Positions 38,746-48,526 of a DNA stretch of 64,000 nucleotides are shown in pieces. The stretch spans positions 1 to 64,000 of the forward strand of contig CBDCLG010000017.1 in NCBI GenBank assembly GCA_965218625.1, written 5' to 3'. Within the stretch, counting starts at the first letter, position 1. Each line of letters starts with the position of its first letter. The DNA is from Bin5 sp965218625 (GTDB taxonomy: Bacteria > Chloroflexota > Anaerolineae > Caldilineales > Caldilineaceae). Both the position numbers and the translations under genes were made by a program. The notes beneath the pieces are model-generated. The model saw only the letters and a list, made by a program, of their open reading frames with translations, was not told the origin of the DNA and made no database searches.

Positions 38746-39597
38746 TCACGGCTGCCAGCAGCTTCCGGTCAGGGGCAACTCCTGGAAGTTCAGGGGCGTT
38801 ACGCCTGTCTGGTCGAGTTTGATCCGGTAGCGGCGCCACGGCAGATAGAAGTAGGTATAGCCCCGCAGGCAGACTTGTGCCTGCGGTTTGTCGATGCCGC
38901 CGAGGACATCGGGTACCTCCAGGGGAATGTAGCGGATATCCTCCAGCGCCAGGCGGTGGACCCACAGACCGGTTACGCTGTAGGTGGTTTCGGCGGCGCG
39001 GCGGGCATTGACCGCAAGCCGCAGCTCATCACCGCTTACTTTGGCGGAGGGGGGACCGAAGTAACGCGGAATCAGACCCCAAGGCACGAGGATGAACACG
39101 ACGACAAAAAGCAGCCGGAAGCGCAAACCCCTTTCCCGCAGTTCGACCGCCTCGCCCAGAAGACGCCAGACGATCGCGCCGCCGAGCCACATCAGCCACA
39201 GCAGCAGCAGGTTGAGGACGAAGTCGACGATGTAAATCTGCACCGCGCCACTGGGAGCGAGGGTGGCGAAGGGATGGGGATACCCGATCTGCCCGGGGCA
39301 GAGATCGACGCATCCTGCGCTATGGGGCGGAACGACGAACAGGTAGAGCGCCGCCACGTTCAACAGCATACTGACCAACAGTGTGCCGGCGAAAACAGCG
39401 TACCAACGACCTGTCCTCTGGGCCCACCAAATCAGTAGAAACGCGGCCACTACAAGGCCGATACATCCCAGGATCAGTTGGGTGGTGTTGGCGAAGTGGA
39501 CCCAGTCATCCGGCCATGTGGTAAAGCCCCCCTGAACGGGAGCAGCTGCCAACAGCGCGCCTGAATGGCCGAATGGCAGCGCACTGAACACAATCAC
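38746..39597 (-). CDS. Membrane protein, 283 aa, third gene of surface operon
   Basis: The start is set at GTG 39597, which overlaps the TGA of the upstream gene (GTGA at 39594-39597); the longer frame runs inside that gene. About five hydrophobic segments fill residues 1-190, with a short Cys-containing loop (HSAGCVDLCPG). The C-terminal 100 residues are hydrophilic and end GSCWQP. No family was recognised. Confidence 0.7.
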   Translation of the reverse strand: MIVFSALPFGHSGALLAAAPVQGGFTTWPDDWVHFANTTQLILGCIGLVVAAFLLIWWAQRTGRWYAVFAGTLLVSMLLNVAALYLFVVPPHSAGCVDLCPGQIGYPHPFATLAPSGAVQIYIVDFVLNLLLLWLMWLGGAIVWRLLGEAVELRERGLRFRLLFVVVFILVPWGLIPRYFGPPSAKVSGDELRLAVNARRAAETTYSVTGLWVHRLALEDIRYIPLEVPDVLGGIDKPQAQVCLRGYTYFYLPWRRYRIKLDQTGVTPLNFQELPLTGSCWQP

Positions 39598-42122
39598 CTG
39601 CGAATCCGAGCCGGGCCGGAATATCGCTGCCAGCAGTGGAAGATGCGGTCGAAAAATCCCGGCAGTTGACCTTTCACCTGGGGCTGCCCGTCGCCGTTCC
39701 ACTCCTCCAACCGCGGGACTCCGTTGCCCGACTTCACGCTGATCAACACTGTGCCGTCTGTGCAGGCGGCATAGTCCCCAACCACATCGCCAACCGGATA
39801 GCGAAACGAAGTGTAAGCCGCGGCGTCTGTCTCCGCCAGGTCCACTTGGGTGATGCCGAAGATTTCGAGCGAGAAAACACCCTGGGACGAAAAACGGCTG
39901 CGACCCAGCAGGAGTTGATCATTGTCGCGCCAGACGACGCGCGGGGCGAAAAACTCAAAGCGGGTTTGGGTCTGCGCGCTCAACCGACCGCGGACACCGG
40001 CTCCGTTGGCAGCCATCTCCCGCACCCACAGTTGATTGGCCGGACGCACAAAACCGACCGCCAGGCTAGGATGTTGTGGATCATAGGCCAAATGGGCCAG
40101 ACGGCTGCTGTCTGAACTGAGCGCAAACGGACCGCGATAGATTCCCTCCGGCACCAGCTCCCTCACATCGATCTCGCCCTCAGCGTCGAGATCGACCCGG
40201 AACAGGCCGGTGTACTGCCGCCCTGCGTCGAGGTCGGCGGTATCTATCAAAAAGGAGCGGCTGTCTCCCGCGGCCGCCAGGACCGCGATGAGCGTCGGCT
40301 CAATGGTGCGGTCCGCTCTCGCGCCCAACAGAGTGGTAGAAGCCTGCACGCGCAGGACGATCTGCCCGGCCTCGGTGTCGTAATGCCACAGACGCCATTG
40401 GGCCAGCCCAACCTGCGGCGTCTCGATCCACCAGAGGTCCCCGCGGCCATCGGCAGCGATGCCGCGCACGCTCTGGAAGGGATACGCCTGTACTGCCAGC
40501 CCGGTCCCGTCTCCCCGCACATATAGGAAGCCGTTCCGGTCCGCCGGCGCGCTGGCATCGGGAATGACGAAGCCTTGCGCGCCGCTGTGGACAGGCACAA
40601 CGCTCTGACCAGTCTCACGGACTACGGTCACGGCGCCATCCTGTTGCAAGAGGAAGACGCCGGGCTCGCCGCGTCTCCCCAGCAGCGCCGCGGCTTTGCC
40701 GTCCTGCCACGCGGCGCCGAAGGTCGGTACATCCATGCGTCTGACACGCTCAAACGCGGGCAGAGAAACAACCCGCACATTCGAGACGACGACCCGGCCT
40801 TCATCATCCTGCAGGCCGGCGACATAGACGCGCGTGCCTGGCCAGAGGAAATCGGCGCCGGCGGCGAGCCACTCACCCTGTGACGCGCCAAGAATTCCGC
40901 TCCACATCTCCACCTGTTCCTCGACCGGGTCGACCTGCAGCAGCAGGACGTCACCGCTGTCTGTACGGACCGAAATCGGCTGCGAGAGATTGACCGGCGC
41001 ACTCTCGCCGAGAACTGTCGCTGCAAATTCATCCGCCGCGGGCGGGTCAACAGGCGCGGACTGCAGCGTCACGACATACGCTTCCGTCGGCAGGTCGTCC
41101 GCAGTTTGCGCGGCCCGTTGGGCAGTCGGCGTAATCGTTGGCGTGGAAGTGGCCGTGGGTGTGGAGGTGGGTGTGGAGGTGGAGGTGGGTGTGGAGGTGG
41201 AGGTGGCCGTGCGTGTTGGGGTGGGCGTTGGCGTCGGAGTGGCCGTCTCCGTTGGTGTTGGCGTGGATGTGGGCGTCGCCGTGGCAGTTGGCGTCGCAGG
41301 CGCGACTGATCCGCCGTCTGATGATACGGGCGTTCCACCTGCGGTTGGCGTCATCCTGATGCCAATGCCTGGCGGGCGCGAGCCAAACGGGCGAACGCGA
41401 ATGCCCTCATCCGTATAGCGATGAAGCGTGTCCAGGTCACCCTCAATTTCGATCAACTCGACGGCCATCCAACCTTCTTTGCCGTCCGACTCCGTTCTCG
41501 CATCGGTCACCTTCAAGAGCACCCACTCGTGATTGGCAGTAATGCCGCCCAGGGTGACCTTGACATCCTGGCCCACGCGCTCCAAGACATCGTCCTCTGT
41601 CGACGGGCCGGCGCGCAGGCGCGCGGGAAAGAGAACGATGCGTGCGGTCACGTTATCCGGTGCGCCGATCTCGATATCGGAGGGAAAGACGCTGATCGGC
41701 ACATATAACTCGGTCGCGGTTGGTATTGGTGTCGCGGTGGCAGTCGGTGTCGCAGTGGCCGTTGGGGTCGCGGATGGAGTGGCCGTCGCGGTTGGTGTAT
41801 CCGTTGCCGTGGCGGTCGGCGTTTCGGTGGCGGTCGGTGTTTCGGTAGCGGTCGGCGTAAAGGTCGGCGATGGCGTGGCCGTCGCGGTGGGGAAATCCGT
41901 CGCAGTGGGTGTCGGCTCCACCTGCAGCGCGGCAGCCTCGGTGGGCGTATTGACTGTCGCCGGCAGGGCGGCCCAACTGCCGTCGCGCATGAAAGTCGAC
42001 ACCACCGCGAGCAGGGCCAGCGCGGCGACCAGAACAACGCCGGCCGCCAGCGGTCTCCCACCGGCCAGACTGCGGAAAGCAAACAGAGATCTTTGCAGGT
42101 CCGGGAATCTGTTGTTCATCAT
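39594..42122 (-). CDS. Large membrane-anchored protein with Thr-Pro linkers, SH3-like domain and repeats, about 842 aa
   Basis: The start is probably ATG 42122 (MMNNRFPDLQRS), although the frame is open to 42203 across the end of the upstream gene. One membrane anchor (about 28-45) is followed by a Thr/Pro/Ala linker, an SH3b-like domain with LRAGPSTEDDVLERVGQ, a second Thr-Pro linker, and a C-terminal region of about 450 residues with blade-like repeats (GFLYVRGDGTGLAVQ, GDLWWIETPQVG, HLAYDPQHPSLAV). It is probably exposed on the outer face. It overlaps the next gene by GTGA. The function is unknown. Confidence 0.75.
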   Translation of the reverse strand: MMNNRFPDLQRSLFAFRSLAGGRPLAAGVVLVAALALLAVVSTFMRDGSWAALPATVNTPTEAAALQVEPTPTATDFPTATATPSPTFTPTATETPTATETPTATATDTPTATATPSATPTATATPTATATPIPTATELYVPISVFPSDIEIGAPDNVTARIVLFPARLRAGPSTEDDVLERVGQDVKVTLGGITANHEWVLLKVTDARTESDGKEGWMAVELIEIEGDLDTLHRYTDEGIRVRPFGSRPPGIGIRMTPTAGGTPVSSDGGSVAPATPTATATPTSTPTPTETATPTPTPTPTRTATSTSTPTSTSTPTSTPTATSTPTITPTAQRAAQTADDLPTEAYVVTLQSAPVDPPAADEFAATVLGESAPVNLSQPISVRTDSGDVLLLQVDPVEEQVEMWSGILGASQGEWLAAGADFLWPGTRVYVAGLQDDEGRVVVSNVRVVSLPAFERVRRMDVPTFGAAWQDGKAAALLGRRGEPGVFLLQQDGAVTVVRETGQSVVPVHSGAQGFVIPDASAPADRNGFLYVRGDGTGLAVQAYPFQSVRGIAADGRGDLWWIETPQVGLAQWRLWHYDTEAGQIVLRVQASTTLLGARADRTIEPTLIAVLAAAGDSRSFLIDTADLDAGRQYTGLFRVDLDAEGEIDVRELVPEGIYRGPFALSSDSSRLAHLAYDPQHPSLAVGFVRPANQLWVREMAANGAGVRGRLSAQTQTRFEFFAPRVVWRDNDQLLLGRSRFSSQGVFSLEIFGITQVDLAETDAAAYTSFRYPVGDVVGDYAACTDGTVLISVKSGNGVPRLEEWNGDGQPQVKGQLPGFFDRIFHCWQRYSGPARIRR
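41110..41320 (-). repeat. Low-complexity Thr-Pro coding repeat 2
   Basis: Degenerate ACNCCNACN-like codons give (TPT)n in the linker of the surface protein; the plus strand shows GTGGGTGTGGAGGTG repeats. Such tracts are unstable. Confidence 0.8.
41705..41920 (-). repeat. Low-complexity Thr-Pro coding repeat 1
   Basis: The first linker of the surface protein (TPTATPTATA-like), similar in make-up to the second, starting about 50 residues after the anchor. Confidence 0.8.
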
Positions 42123-42172
42123 CCGCGTCCAAAAGGACGAAGGGGAAAGGCCCTTCACTGCATGCCCCCGGA

Positions 42173-42955
42173 TCAGTTCTGAACGACTACCGTCACGCGA
42201 CAAGGTGACGGGTAGTTGCCGGTTCTATCCACAACCACGAGTTGGACCGTATAGGTGCCTGCGGCGACTTTGCTGCTGTCCAGGTTGCCGAGTAGACCGC
42301 CGACCACGGGGCTTTCGGCGCCGGCGAGGTAGCTGAAACTCTGGTTCGCTCCACTGGGCGCAATCTCCAGCTTGTAGTAGCTGAACTGATCGTGCTGGGC
42401 GGTGCCGACGATTGGCACAACCCCGTTCACGACCGCACCATTTCCCGGCGAAAGAATGACCGAGCGCGCGTCCGGGCAAAGGGCCGGGGAGACGGCTGGA
42501 GGCTCGGATGCGGGCGTTGTCGGTTCAGGCTGCGTGTCCTCCTCCGGGTCATCGGGCACAGGCGTGGAGATTACGATGCGGGTCGGCCTCGGGGTGGGCG
42601 TTGGCGCTTCGGGCGTAAAGGTCGGCGTCGGGAACAGCCCCGAGCGGGAATCATTGGGAGATGCCGAGTCGTCGCCCGGAGAAGCAAGACCAGTGGATGG
42701 ATTGACCGCAAGCATTGCCGCGCGCAGCGTTGTGCTGGCAAAATAGGTGAAACCCATCACCGCAAGCATCAACAAAGCCGAGAGAAAGATGCGATACAGA
42801 TCGTCGAGCGCCTTGTCCCGTTCCAGTGAAAAGACGGCTTGGCGGCGCTCCGAGCGCACCTGCCATGTACGGTACAGCTGGTACAGGGCCAGCGCTCCGC
42901 AAACAGCGTAGATATAAGGCGCAATATTGGCAACGGCCTCAACCAGAAAACCCAT
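42173..42955 (-). CDS. Membrane-anchored protein with Pro/Thr linker and C-terminal beta domain, 260 aa
   Basis: Two membrane helices occupy about 8-28 and 52-75. A Pro/Thr linker (PTPTFTPEAPTPTPRPT) follows. The last about 95 residues form a compact domain of Ig-like type (ILSPGNGAVVNGVVPIVGTA, YYKLEIAPSG, GTYTVQLVVVDRTGNY) with two Cys. The same kind of domain occurs in exported Anaerolineae proteins. It is the first gene of the three-gene minus-strand operon. Confidence 0.7.
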   Translation of the reverse strand: MGFLVEAVANIAPYIYAVCGALALYQLYRTWQVRSERRQAVFSLERDKALDDLYRIFLSALLMLAVMGFTYFASTTLRAAMLAVNPSTGLASPGDDSASPNDSRSGLFPTPTFTPEAPTPTPRPTRIVISTPVPDDPEEDTQPEPTTPASEPPAVSPALCPDARSVILSPGNGAVVNGVVPIVGTAQHDQFSYYKLEIAPSGANQSFSYLAGAESPVVGGLLGNLDSSKVAAGTYTVQLVVVDRTGNYPSPCRVTVVVQN

Positions 42956-43306
42956 TGGCGGATATAGAAATCAGGAAGCCGGGTCGCGAAACAGGTCGCC
43001 GACGGGTCCAGGTCCAGAGCATTGGCGGCAACCGGTCAGGGATGGAAAATGCCTCTCGTATAGTCTATCGTAGCCCCATTGTTCCGCCAAAAAAGGCTGA
43101 AATCCCCGGGGGTCCCGAAGTCTGTTTCAGACGCATCGACTACATAGCGGATACAATCCGCGAACGCTTTGCCGATTCCCTGCCGATCGACTAATATGAA
43201 CTGTCTAAATCCAATTGGATAAATCGAATTTTTCCCCTTTCGGGGCCCCGTCGAACAGGGGAATCAGCGCGCAGCAAGGGGCCGGGAAAACCGGTAAGTG
43301 CAACCA
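42956..43306. other. Divergent intergenic region
   Basis: It separates the surface operon (-) from gamma-glutamyltransferase (+). It is AT-richer near 43195-43240 (AATTGGATAAATCGAATTTT) than its surroundings. No clear pair of promoter hexamers or a riboswitch-like fold was recognised. Confidence 0.4.
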
Positions 43307-44980
43307 ATGAACTATGATTTCGCCTTTCGCTCCCGCCGCAGCAATGTCATGTCGCGCAACGGGCTGGTTGCCACGAGTCAGCCCCTGGCTGCCCAGGCGG
43401 GACTTTCGATCCTGCAGGCGGGGGGAAACGCAGCCGATGCGGCCATCGCCACCGCCGCGGCATTGAACGTCGTCGAGCCGATCTCGACCGGTATCGGCGG
43501 CGACTGTTTCGCGCTCTACTGGGACGCCAAGACCGAACGGGTGACCGCGCTCAACGGCTCCGGGCGCGCGGCGGCGGCCGCGTCGATCGACGAACTGCGC
43601 GGCCTCGGGTACACGCGCATGCCCCAATTCACCGGGCATAGCGTCAGCATTCCCGGCACCGTGGCCGGGTGGAGCGACCTGCTGGAAAGACACGGGGAGA
43701 TGACACTGGCCGACGTGTTGAAGCCGGCCATCCGCCTCGCCGAAGAGGGCTATCCCGTCACCGAATGGATCGGCCAGGGCTGGGCCGGGCAGACAGCCAA
43801 ACTGCTGCGGTCGCCGCGCTGGATCAGCAGCGACCTGGACAACGGACCGGAGCAGCCCAGCGGCAACGAGCTTCTCATCGATGGCCGCGCCCCGCAGGCG
43901 GGTCAGGTAATGCGCATTCCCACGTTGGGCGGAACGCTGCGCGCCATCGCCGCCGACGGCAAGGATGCGATCTACAGCGGCGAATTCGCGCGCACGCTGA
44001 GCAAGCATGTGCAGCGCTACGGCGGCTGGATCACGCCGGATGATATGGCCGCCCACACCAGTACCTGGCACGAGCCGATCTGCGCCGATTTCGGCGACGT
44101 GCGCCTATACGAGTGTCCACCCAACGGCCAGGGGCTGGCGGCCGTCATCGCGGCCAATCTGGCGGACGGCTTCAATCTGGCCGGCATGTCCAGCGTTGAT
44201 CGCCTCCACACGCTGGTAGAGTGTATGCGCATCGGTTACGCGGAGGCCCGCCAGTGGGTCTGCGATATCGACGTTGTACAGATTCCGCTGGACGCGCTCG
44301 CCAGCCGGGCCTACGCCGAACGGAGGCGCAAAGAGATTCACCCGCAGCGCGCGGCCGCGACCGTCTCTCACGGTTATCCCATTGCCGGTTCGGATACGGT
44401 CTATCTGACCACAGCCGACGGCCAGGGGAACGCGTGCAGTTTCATCAACAGCCTCTATCAGGGCACCGGCAGCGGCCTGGTCGTGCCCGGCAGCGGCGTC
44501 AGCCTGCAGAACCGGGCCGCGCTTTTCGTGCTTGACTCCGACCATCCCAACTGCCTCGCGCCCGACAAGCGCCCCTATCACACGATCATACCGGCGATGA
44601 CGACGCGCGGGGGCGCGCTGCACGCCAGCTTCGGTGTGATGGGCGGCTATATGCAGCCGCAGGGGCATCTGCAAATGTTGGTCAATATGGCCGCCCTCGG
44701 CATGGGCCCGCAGCAGGCGCTGGATATGCCCCGCTGGTCGTTGAGCGGGCCGCACGCGGGCATGGGCGCGGACGAAGCCGGCGGTCTGCTGATGATCGAA
44801 GAGGGCTGGGAATACGAGACGCTGACGGAGATGGCACGCCGCGGGCATCAGTTGGTGCCGGTCAATGGGGCTGGGCGGGGTGGATTTGGCGGAGGCCAGA
44901 TCATTGTACGCGATCCGGAGAGCGGTGTCCTGATCGGCGGCAGCGACCCGCGTAAGGACGGTTGCGCGGTCGGCTGGTGA
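43307..44980 (+). CDS. Gamma-glutamyltransferase (glutathione hydrolase-like)
   Basis: An N-terminal nucleophile hydrolase that cleaves itself and transfers or hydrolyses gamma-glutamyl groups. The chain from ATG 43307 is 557 residues, the usual length. It has QAGGNAADAAIATAAALNVVEP, the GIGGDCF loop and the nucleophile region GSDTVYLTTADGQGNACSFI with Thr364 as the probable cleavage site. There is no signal peptide, which fits the cytoplasmic ywrD-like branch. The paired HYGGA motif is not obvious, so the exact substrate is open. Confidence 0.9.
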   Translation: MNYDFAFRSRRSNVMSRNGLVATSQPLAAQAGLSILQAGGNAADAAIATAAALNVVEPISTGIGGDCFALYWDAKTERVTALNGSGRAAAAASIDELRGLGYTRMPQFTGHSVSIPGTVAGWSDLLERHGEMTLADVLKPAIRLAEEGYPVTEWIGQGWAGQTAKLLRSPRWISSDLDNGPEQPSGNELLIDGRAPQAGQVMRIPTLGGTLRAIAADGKDAIYSGEFARTLSKHVQRYGGWITPDDMAAHTSTWHEPICADFGDVRLYECPPNGQGLAAVIAANLADGFNLAGMSSVDRLHTLVECMRIGYAEARQWVCDIDVVQIPLDALASRAYAERRRKEIHPQRAAATVSHGYPIAGSDTVYLTTADGQGNACSFINSLYQGTGSGLVVPGSGVSLQNRAALFVLDSDHPNCLAPDKRPYHTIIPAMTTRGGALHASFGVMGGYMQPQGHLQMLVNMAALGMGPQQALDMPRWSLSGPHAGMGADEAGGLLMIEEGWEYETLTEMARRGHQLVPVNGAGRGGFGGGQIIVRDPESGVLIGGSDPRKDGCAVGW

Positions 44981-45193
44981 AGCGCCGGCTGTAAGTTTCT
45001 GGCGGTCAATTCCCACTGGTTCGTGGTCAGGAACGCCCTATTGCGAGAGCAGCAGGGCCAGATTGGTAGCGGGCAGGCAAAAAGATAGATAATGAAACTA
45101 CAACCGTTTCGGCTATGTTTACGCAGAACGGCAGAGGACTCGTTCACCATCTGAACGCACTCAGGTCATAATACTCAACGTCGAGGTCATTGA

Positions 45194-46633
45194 ATGGGTC
45201 GAAATCGTACGGTGTCATTCGCACCGGTTCGTGAGAAGATGCAGCGCGCGGGTCTGGATGATCTGCTGATCCGTAGCTTTGAACACTACTACGCCCAACT
45301 CGTCGCCGGCGCCACCGGCTACATCCCCGGCACAGACGCCCGCCAGCCAACAGATATCGCCGACAGATCGGCCGCGGTCGGCCACCATGCGGCTGGCGTG
45401 GACGCGCTCAACCGGCTCCTCGTCGTCAAACTGAATGGAGGACTCGGCGCGACGATGGGGCTGAAGGGACCGAAATCGCTGTTGGTGGTGAAAGACGGGC
45501 TGCGCTTTTTCGACATTATCGTGCGCCACGTCCTGCATCTGCGCCGGGAGATGACGGCCCGACTGCCCCTCATCTTTATGAACAGCTACAGCACGCAAGG
45601 GGCGACGCAAGAGGCGTTGGCGGCCTATCCGCAGCTTGTGCGGGACGCTTCCGGTGGTCTGCCCTTCACTTTTCTGCAAAACAGGGTGCCTAAGATCTGG
45701 CAGGATACGCTGGCGCCGGTGGAATGGCAGGAAGACCCGTCCAAGGAATGGTGCCCGCCCGGTCACGGAGACATCTACCTCGCCCTGCACACCAGCCGCC
45801 TGCTCAAGCAGATGCTCGACCAGGGCTATGAGTATATGTTCGTCAGCAACGCCGACAATTTGGGCGCTACCGTGGACATCGACATTCTCGGATATTTCGC
45901 CGCGTGCAAGCTACCCTTCCTGATGGAGGTGACAGCCCGCACCGCGGCCGACTGCAAGGGGGGACACCTGGCGCAGGGTCCCGATGGAAGGCTCCTGCTG
46001 CGCGAGATCGCGCAGTGCCCGCCGGAGGAGATCGAGCAGTTCCAGGACATCGACCGCTACCGCCTTTTCAACACCAACAACCTGTGGATTCACTTGCCCT
46101 CTCTGCAAGCCCTGCTGGAAGAACGGGACGGCTTCCTGGATCTGCCGATGATCGTCAATAACAAACCGGTGGACCCGTCGCGTCCCGATTCCCCGCCGGT
46201 TTACCAGCTGGAGACCGCGGTCGGGCTGGCGCTCTCCGCGTTCGACGGCGCGCAGGCGATCCAGGTGCCGCGCGACCGCTTCCTGCCGGTCAAACGTTGC
46301 AACGACCTGCTTGCCCTGCGCTCGGATGCCTACCGGTTGGACCGCCGGCAGCGGGTCGAACTGGATCCACGCAGGGGCACACCCCCCTACCCGCCAGGCG
46401 CGCCCCATGTCGAGCTGGACGACCGCTTTTACCAGTTCATAGACCAGATCGAGGCGCGTTTCCCGCACGGGCCGCCTTCACTGATCGGCTGCCGCAGCCT
46501 GAACGTCAGCGGGCCGTACACTTTTGGCGCGTCTGTTTCGATTGAAGGCGACGTGACCCTGACCAATAACTCGGATACGCCAATCGCCATTCCCGACGGA
46601 CGCAAATTAGTGGGAAATGCGGAACTGCCGTGA
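45194..46633 (+). CDS. UTP-glucose-1-phosphate uridylyltransferase family protein (UDPGP)
   Basis: The 479-residue protein has the eukaryotic-type UDPGP signature VVKLNGGLGATMGLKGPKS (about 80), the MNSYST block, YEYMFVSNADNLGATVD and a C-terminal beta region. It should make UDP-glucose (or a related UDP-sugar) for glycan synthesis, in line with the sugar transferases further on. The first about 15 residues may not be translated, as Met 17 is an alternative start. Confidence 0.9.
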   Translation: MGRNRTVSFAPVREKMQRAGLDDLLIRSFEHYYAQLVAGATGYIPGTDARQPTDIADRSAAVGHHAAGVDALNRLLVVKLNGGLGATMGLKGPKSLLVVKDGLRFFDIIVRHVLHLRREMTARLPLIFMNSYSTQGATQEALAAYPQLVRDASGGLPFTFLQNRVPKIWQDTLAPVEWQEDPSKEWCPPGHGDIYLALHTSRLLKQMLDQGYEYMFVSNADNLGATVDIDILGYFAACKLPFLMEVTARTAADCKGGHLAQGPDGRLLLREIAQCPPEEIEQFQDIDRYRLFNTNNLWIHLPSLQALLEERDGFLDLPMIVNNKPVDPSRPDSPPVYQLETAVGLALSAFDGAQAIQVPRDRFLPVKRCNDLLALRSDAYRLDRRQRVELDPRRGTPPYPPGAPHVELDDRFYQFIDQIEARFPHGPPSLIGCRSLNVSGPYTFGASVSIEGDVTLTNNSDTPIAIPDGRKLVGNAELP

Positions 46634-46930
46634 TCAGGAAATAGTGGATGGTGCTGTTTCTGATCACCAGGTCTCGTTGACGTTTGAAGGATTCTGCCAA
46701 ATTGGCGACAATAGTAGGATGTCTACCCATAAAGTTGCCAACCATCTGAGGCAGAAAATGTACGCATTTTAGCAAGGACACCCTCGTGCCTATGCGGGGC
46801 GAGAGCAAGAGTGTCGTCGTCTCATTCTCGGCCCAGCAAGCTGGCCAAACCTTCCTCAGCCAACGGCGGGTTTTGCGGCGACGACTACCCCGCCGCCTTA
46901 GCTCTCCTGAAAAGGCTGGACCACTAGCCA

Positions 46931-46998
46931 AAACTTTCAATCAGCCGCAAGGTAAAGTATCAATTAGCCGAAGTGCAAAGTTACAATCAGCCGATGGC
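46931..46998 (+). repeat. Three direct repeats with 23-bp period ending in a start codon
   Basis: Units begin at 46931 (AAACTTTCAATCAGCCGC), 46954 (AAAGTATCAATTAGCCGA) and 46977 (AAAGTTACAATCAGCCGATGGC). The ATG of the ATPase gene (46994) is inside the third unit. The likely ribosome site is thus covered by the array. The units resemble those at 36606. Confidence 0.8.
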
Positions 46999-48319
46999 TG
47001 AAGATATTCTTTACCCCCGTTTCGCCGAACGGCGCTTGACCGAGGCGCTGGAGGACTCGCCGGTCGTCCTGATCCAGGGTCCCCGACAATGCGGCAAAAC
47101 CACCCTCGCCCAGATGGTCTGTACCTCAGATATCCTGGCCAAGGGGAAACGCCCGTCAATCCCTTTAACGGCTAGGCCTGGAGACTACACCTGCTTTTCT
47201 TTCGATGATGAGGTTGTCCGTGCGGGCGCTGAGACGGACCCGCTGGGGTTTGTCGCCGAGTTGCCCGATCGTGTTATTATCGACGAGGTGCAACGGGTGC
47301 CCACGCTCTTTGCCGCCTTGAAACTGGAAGTAGACCGTAGGCGGCTGCCCGGACGCTTCCTGCTAACGGGTTCGAGCAACGTATTGCAGACCCCAGCGCT
47401 GTCAGACTCTTTGGCCGGACGCATGGAAACGGTCAGACTGCATCCACTGGCCCAGTGTGAGCTGCAAGACGGCCCAGATTCCTTTCATGCCGAAAACTGG
47501 TCCGCAGGCTTTCTTGACGCGCTCTTCAATCGCGGGTTCGAGAGTAAACGCACGCAGCGTCTGGGGAAAGAACTCATCGAGCGAATCGTATCAGGAGGTT
47601 ATCCAGCAGCCTTGGCGCGTCCTGCCGGTCGGCGACGCGCCAATTGGTATCGGAGCTATCTCGATGCCCAAATACAACGGGATGTGCCTGCGATCGCCCG
47701 CATCCGTTCCCTCGATGTTCTGCCGCGGCTGCTGACACACGCGGCTGTACAGACGGCCTCTCTGTTTAACCTTTCCGGGCTGGCTGCTCCATTCCAAGTC
47801 AGCCGACCCACGATTCGGGATTACATTACCCTGCTTGAGCGGGTATTCTTGCTGGAGCAGCTACCATCCTGGCACAGTAATCGCCTGAAGCGACTTATCA
47901 AAACGCCCAAGCTCCACCTGGGTGATACCGGATTGGCCTGCACCCTGCTTGGTGTAAATGCTGCTGGTCTCGCTTCGGACCGTACTTTGTTGGGTCAGTT
48001 GTTGGAGACGTTTGTCTACCCGGAACTACGCCGGCAGGCGAGCTGGCAAACCGACCCACTCTCTTTTTTCCACTTCAGGGACAGGGACGGCGTCGAGGTG
48101 GACATCGTCATCGAGCGGGGGACACAGGCCCTAGCGGGTGTAGAAATCAAGGCCGGAGCAACCGTGACAACGTCCGATTTCCGCGCCCTGCGCAAACTCA
48201 AATCTGCCGCGGGCAGTCGTTTTGCAGGAGGAGTGGTTCTCTATGATGGTGAGACGAGCATCCGCTTCGACCACGGTCTCTACGCGGTGCCGCTACGTTT
48301 TCTTTGGGAGATTCCATAG
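46994..48319 (+). CDS. AAA-family ATPase with DUF4143 C-terminal domain
   Basis: The 441-residue protein has Walker A GPRQCGKTT (about 30), Walker B VIIDEVQRVP, sensor LLTGSSN and a winged-helix plus DUF4143 nuclease-like C-terminus (RPTIRDYITLLERVFLLEQLP; DVEVDIVIE-type block as DGVEVDIVIERG). This widespread group is often mobile or defence-associated, but no defined activity is known. ATG 46994 is preferred to GTG 46973, since it gives the typical opening ILYPRFAERRL. The gene stands alone. Confidence 0.88.
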   Translation: MAEDILYPRFAERRLTEALEDSPVVLIQGPRQCGKTTLAQMVCTSDILAKGKRPSIPLTARPGDYTCFSFDDEVVRAGAETDPLGFVAELPDRVIIDEVQRVPTLFAALKLEVDRRRLPGRFLLTGSSNVLQTPALSDSLAGRMETVRLHPLAQCELQDGPDSFHAENWSAGFLDALFNRGFESKRTQRLGKELIERIVSGGYPAALARPAGRRRANWYRSYLDAQIQRDVPAIARIRSLDVLPRLLTHAAVQTASLFNLSGLAAPFQVSRPTIRDYITLLERVFLLEQLPSWHSNRLKRLIKTPKLHLGDTGLACTLLGVNAAGLASDRTLLGQLLETFVYPELRRQASWQTDPLSFFHFRDRDGVEVDIVIERGTQALAGVEIKAGATVTTSDFRALRKLKSAAGSRFAGGVVLYDGETSIRFDHGLYAVPLRFLWEIP

Positions 48320-48526
48320 GCGTTTCTCTGACGGGCACTGGATATGACGCAGAAAGACAAGGAAATACTATGAAAAGATCTGACAAAGGTGATAGAGAGT
48401 ATAAGCTCTTGATAACAAGTGGTATCGACGCATTTTCACTTGCTATGAAAAACTAGCTCGAAGCTTCATGGATTTCCTGCATTTTGCTGCTACACTCATC
48501 TGGCTCGAACGAATTGTCAACGGACC

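Noticed and set aside
41110..41920. Plus-strand Gly/Val/Trp-rich open frames
   Set aside because: They are reverse readings of the Thr-Pro linker repeats of the minus-strand surface protein.
46506..46940. 144-residue minus-strand frame with a protein-like middle part
   Set aside because: It overlaps the end of the UDPGP gene; the middle (SLLKCVHFLPQMVGNFMG) could be a remnant, but no family was recognised and the ends look random.
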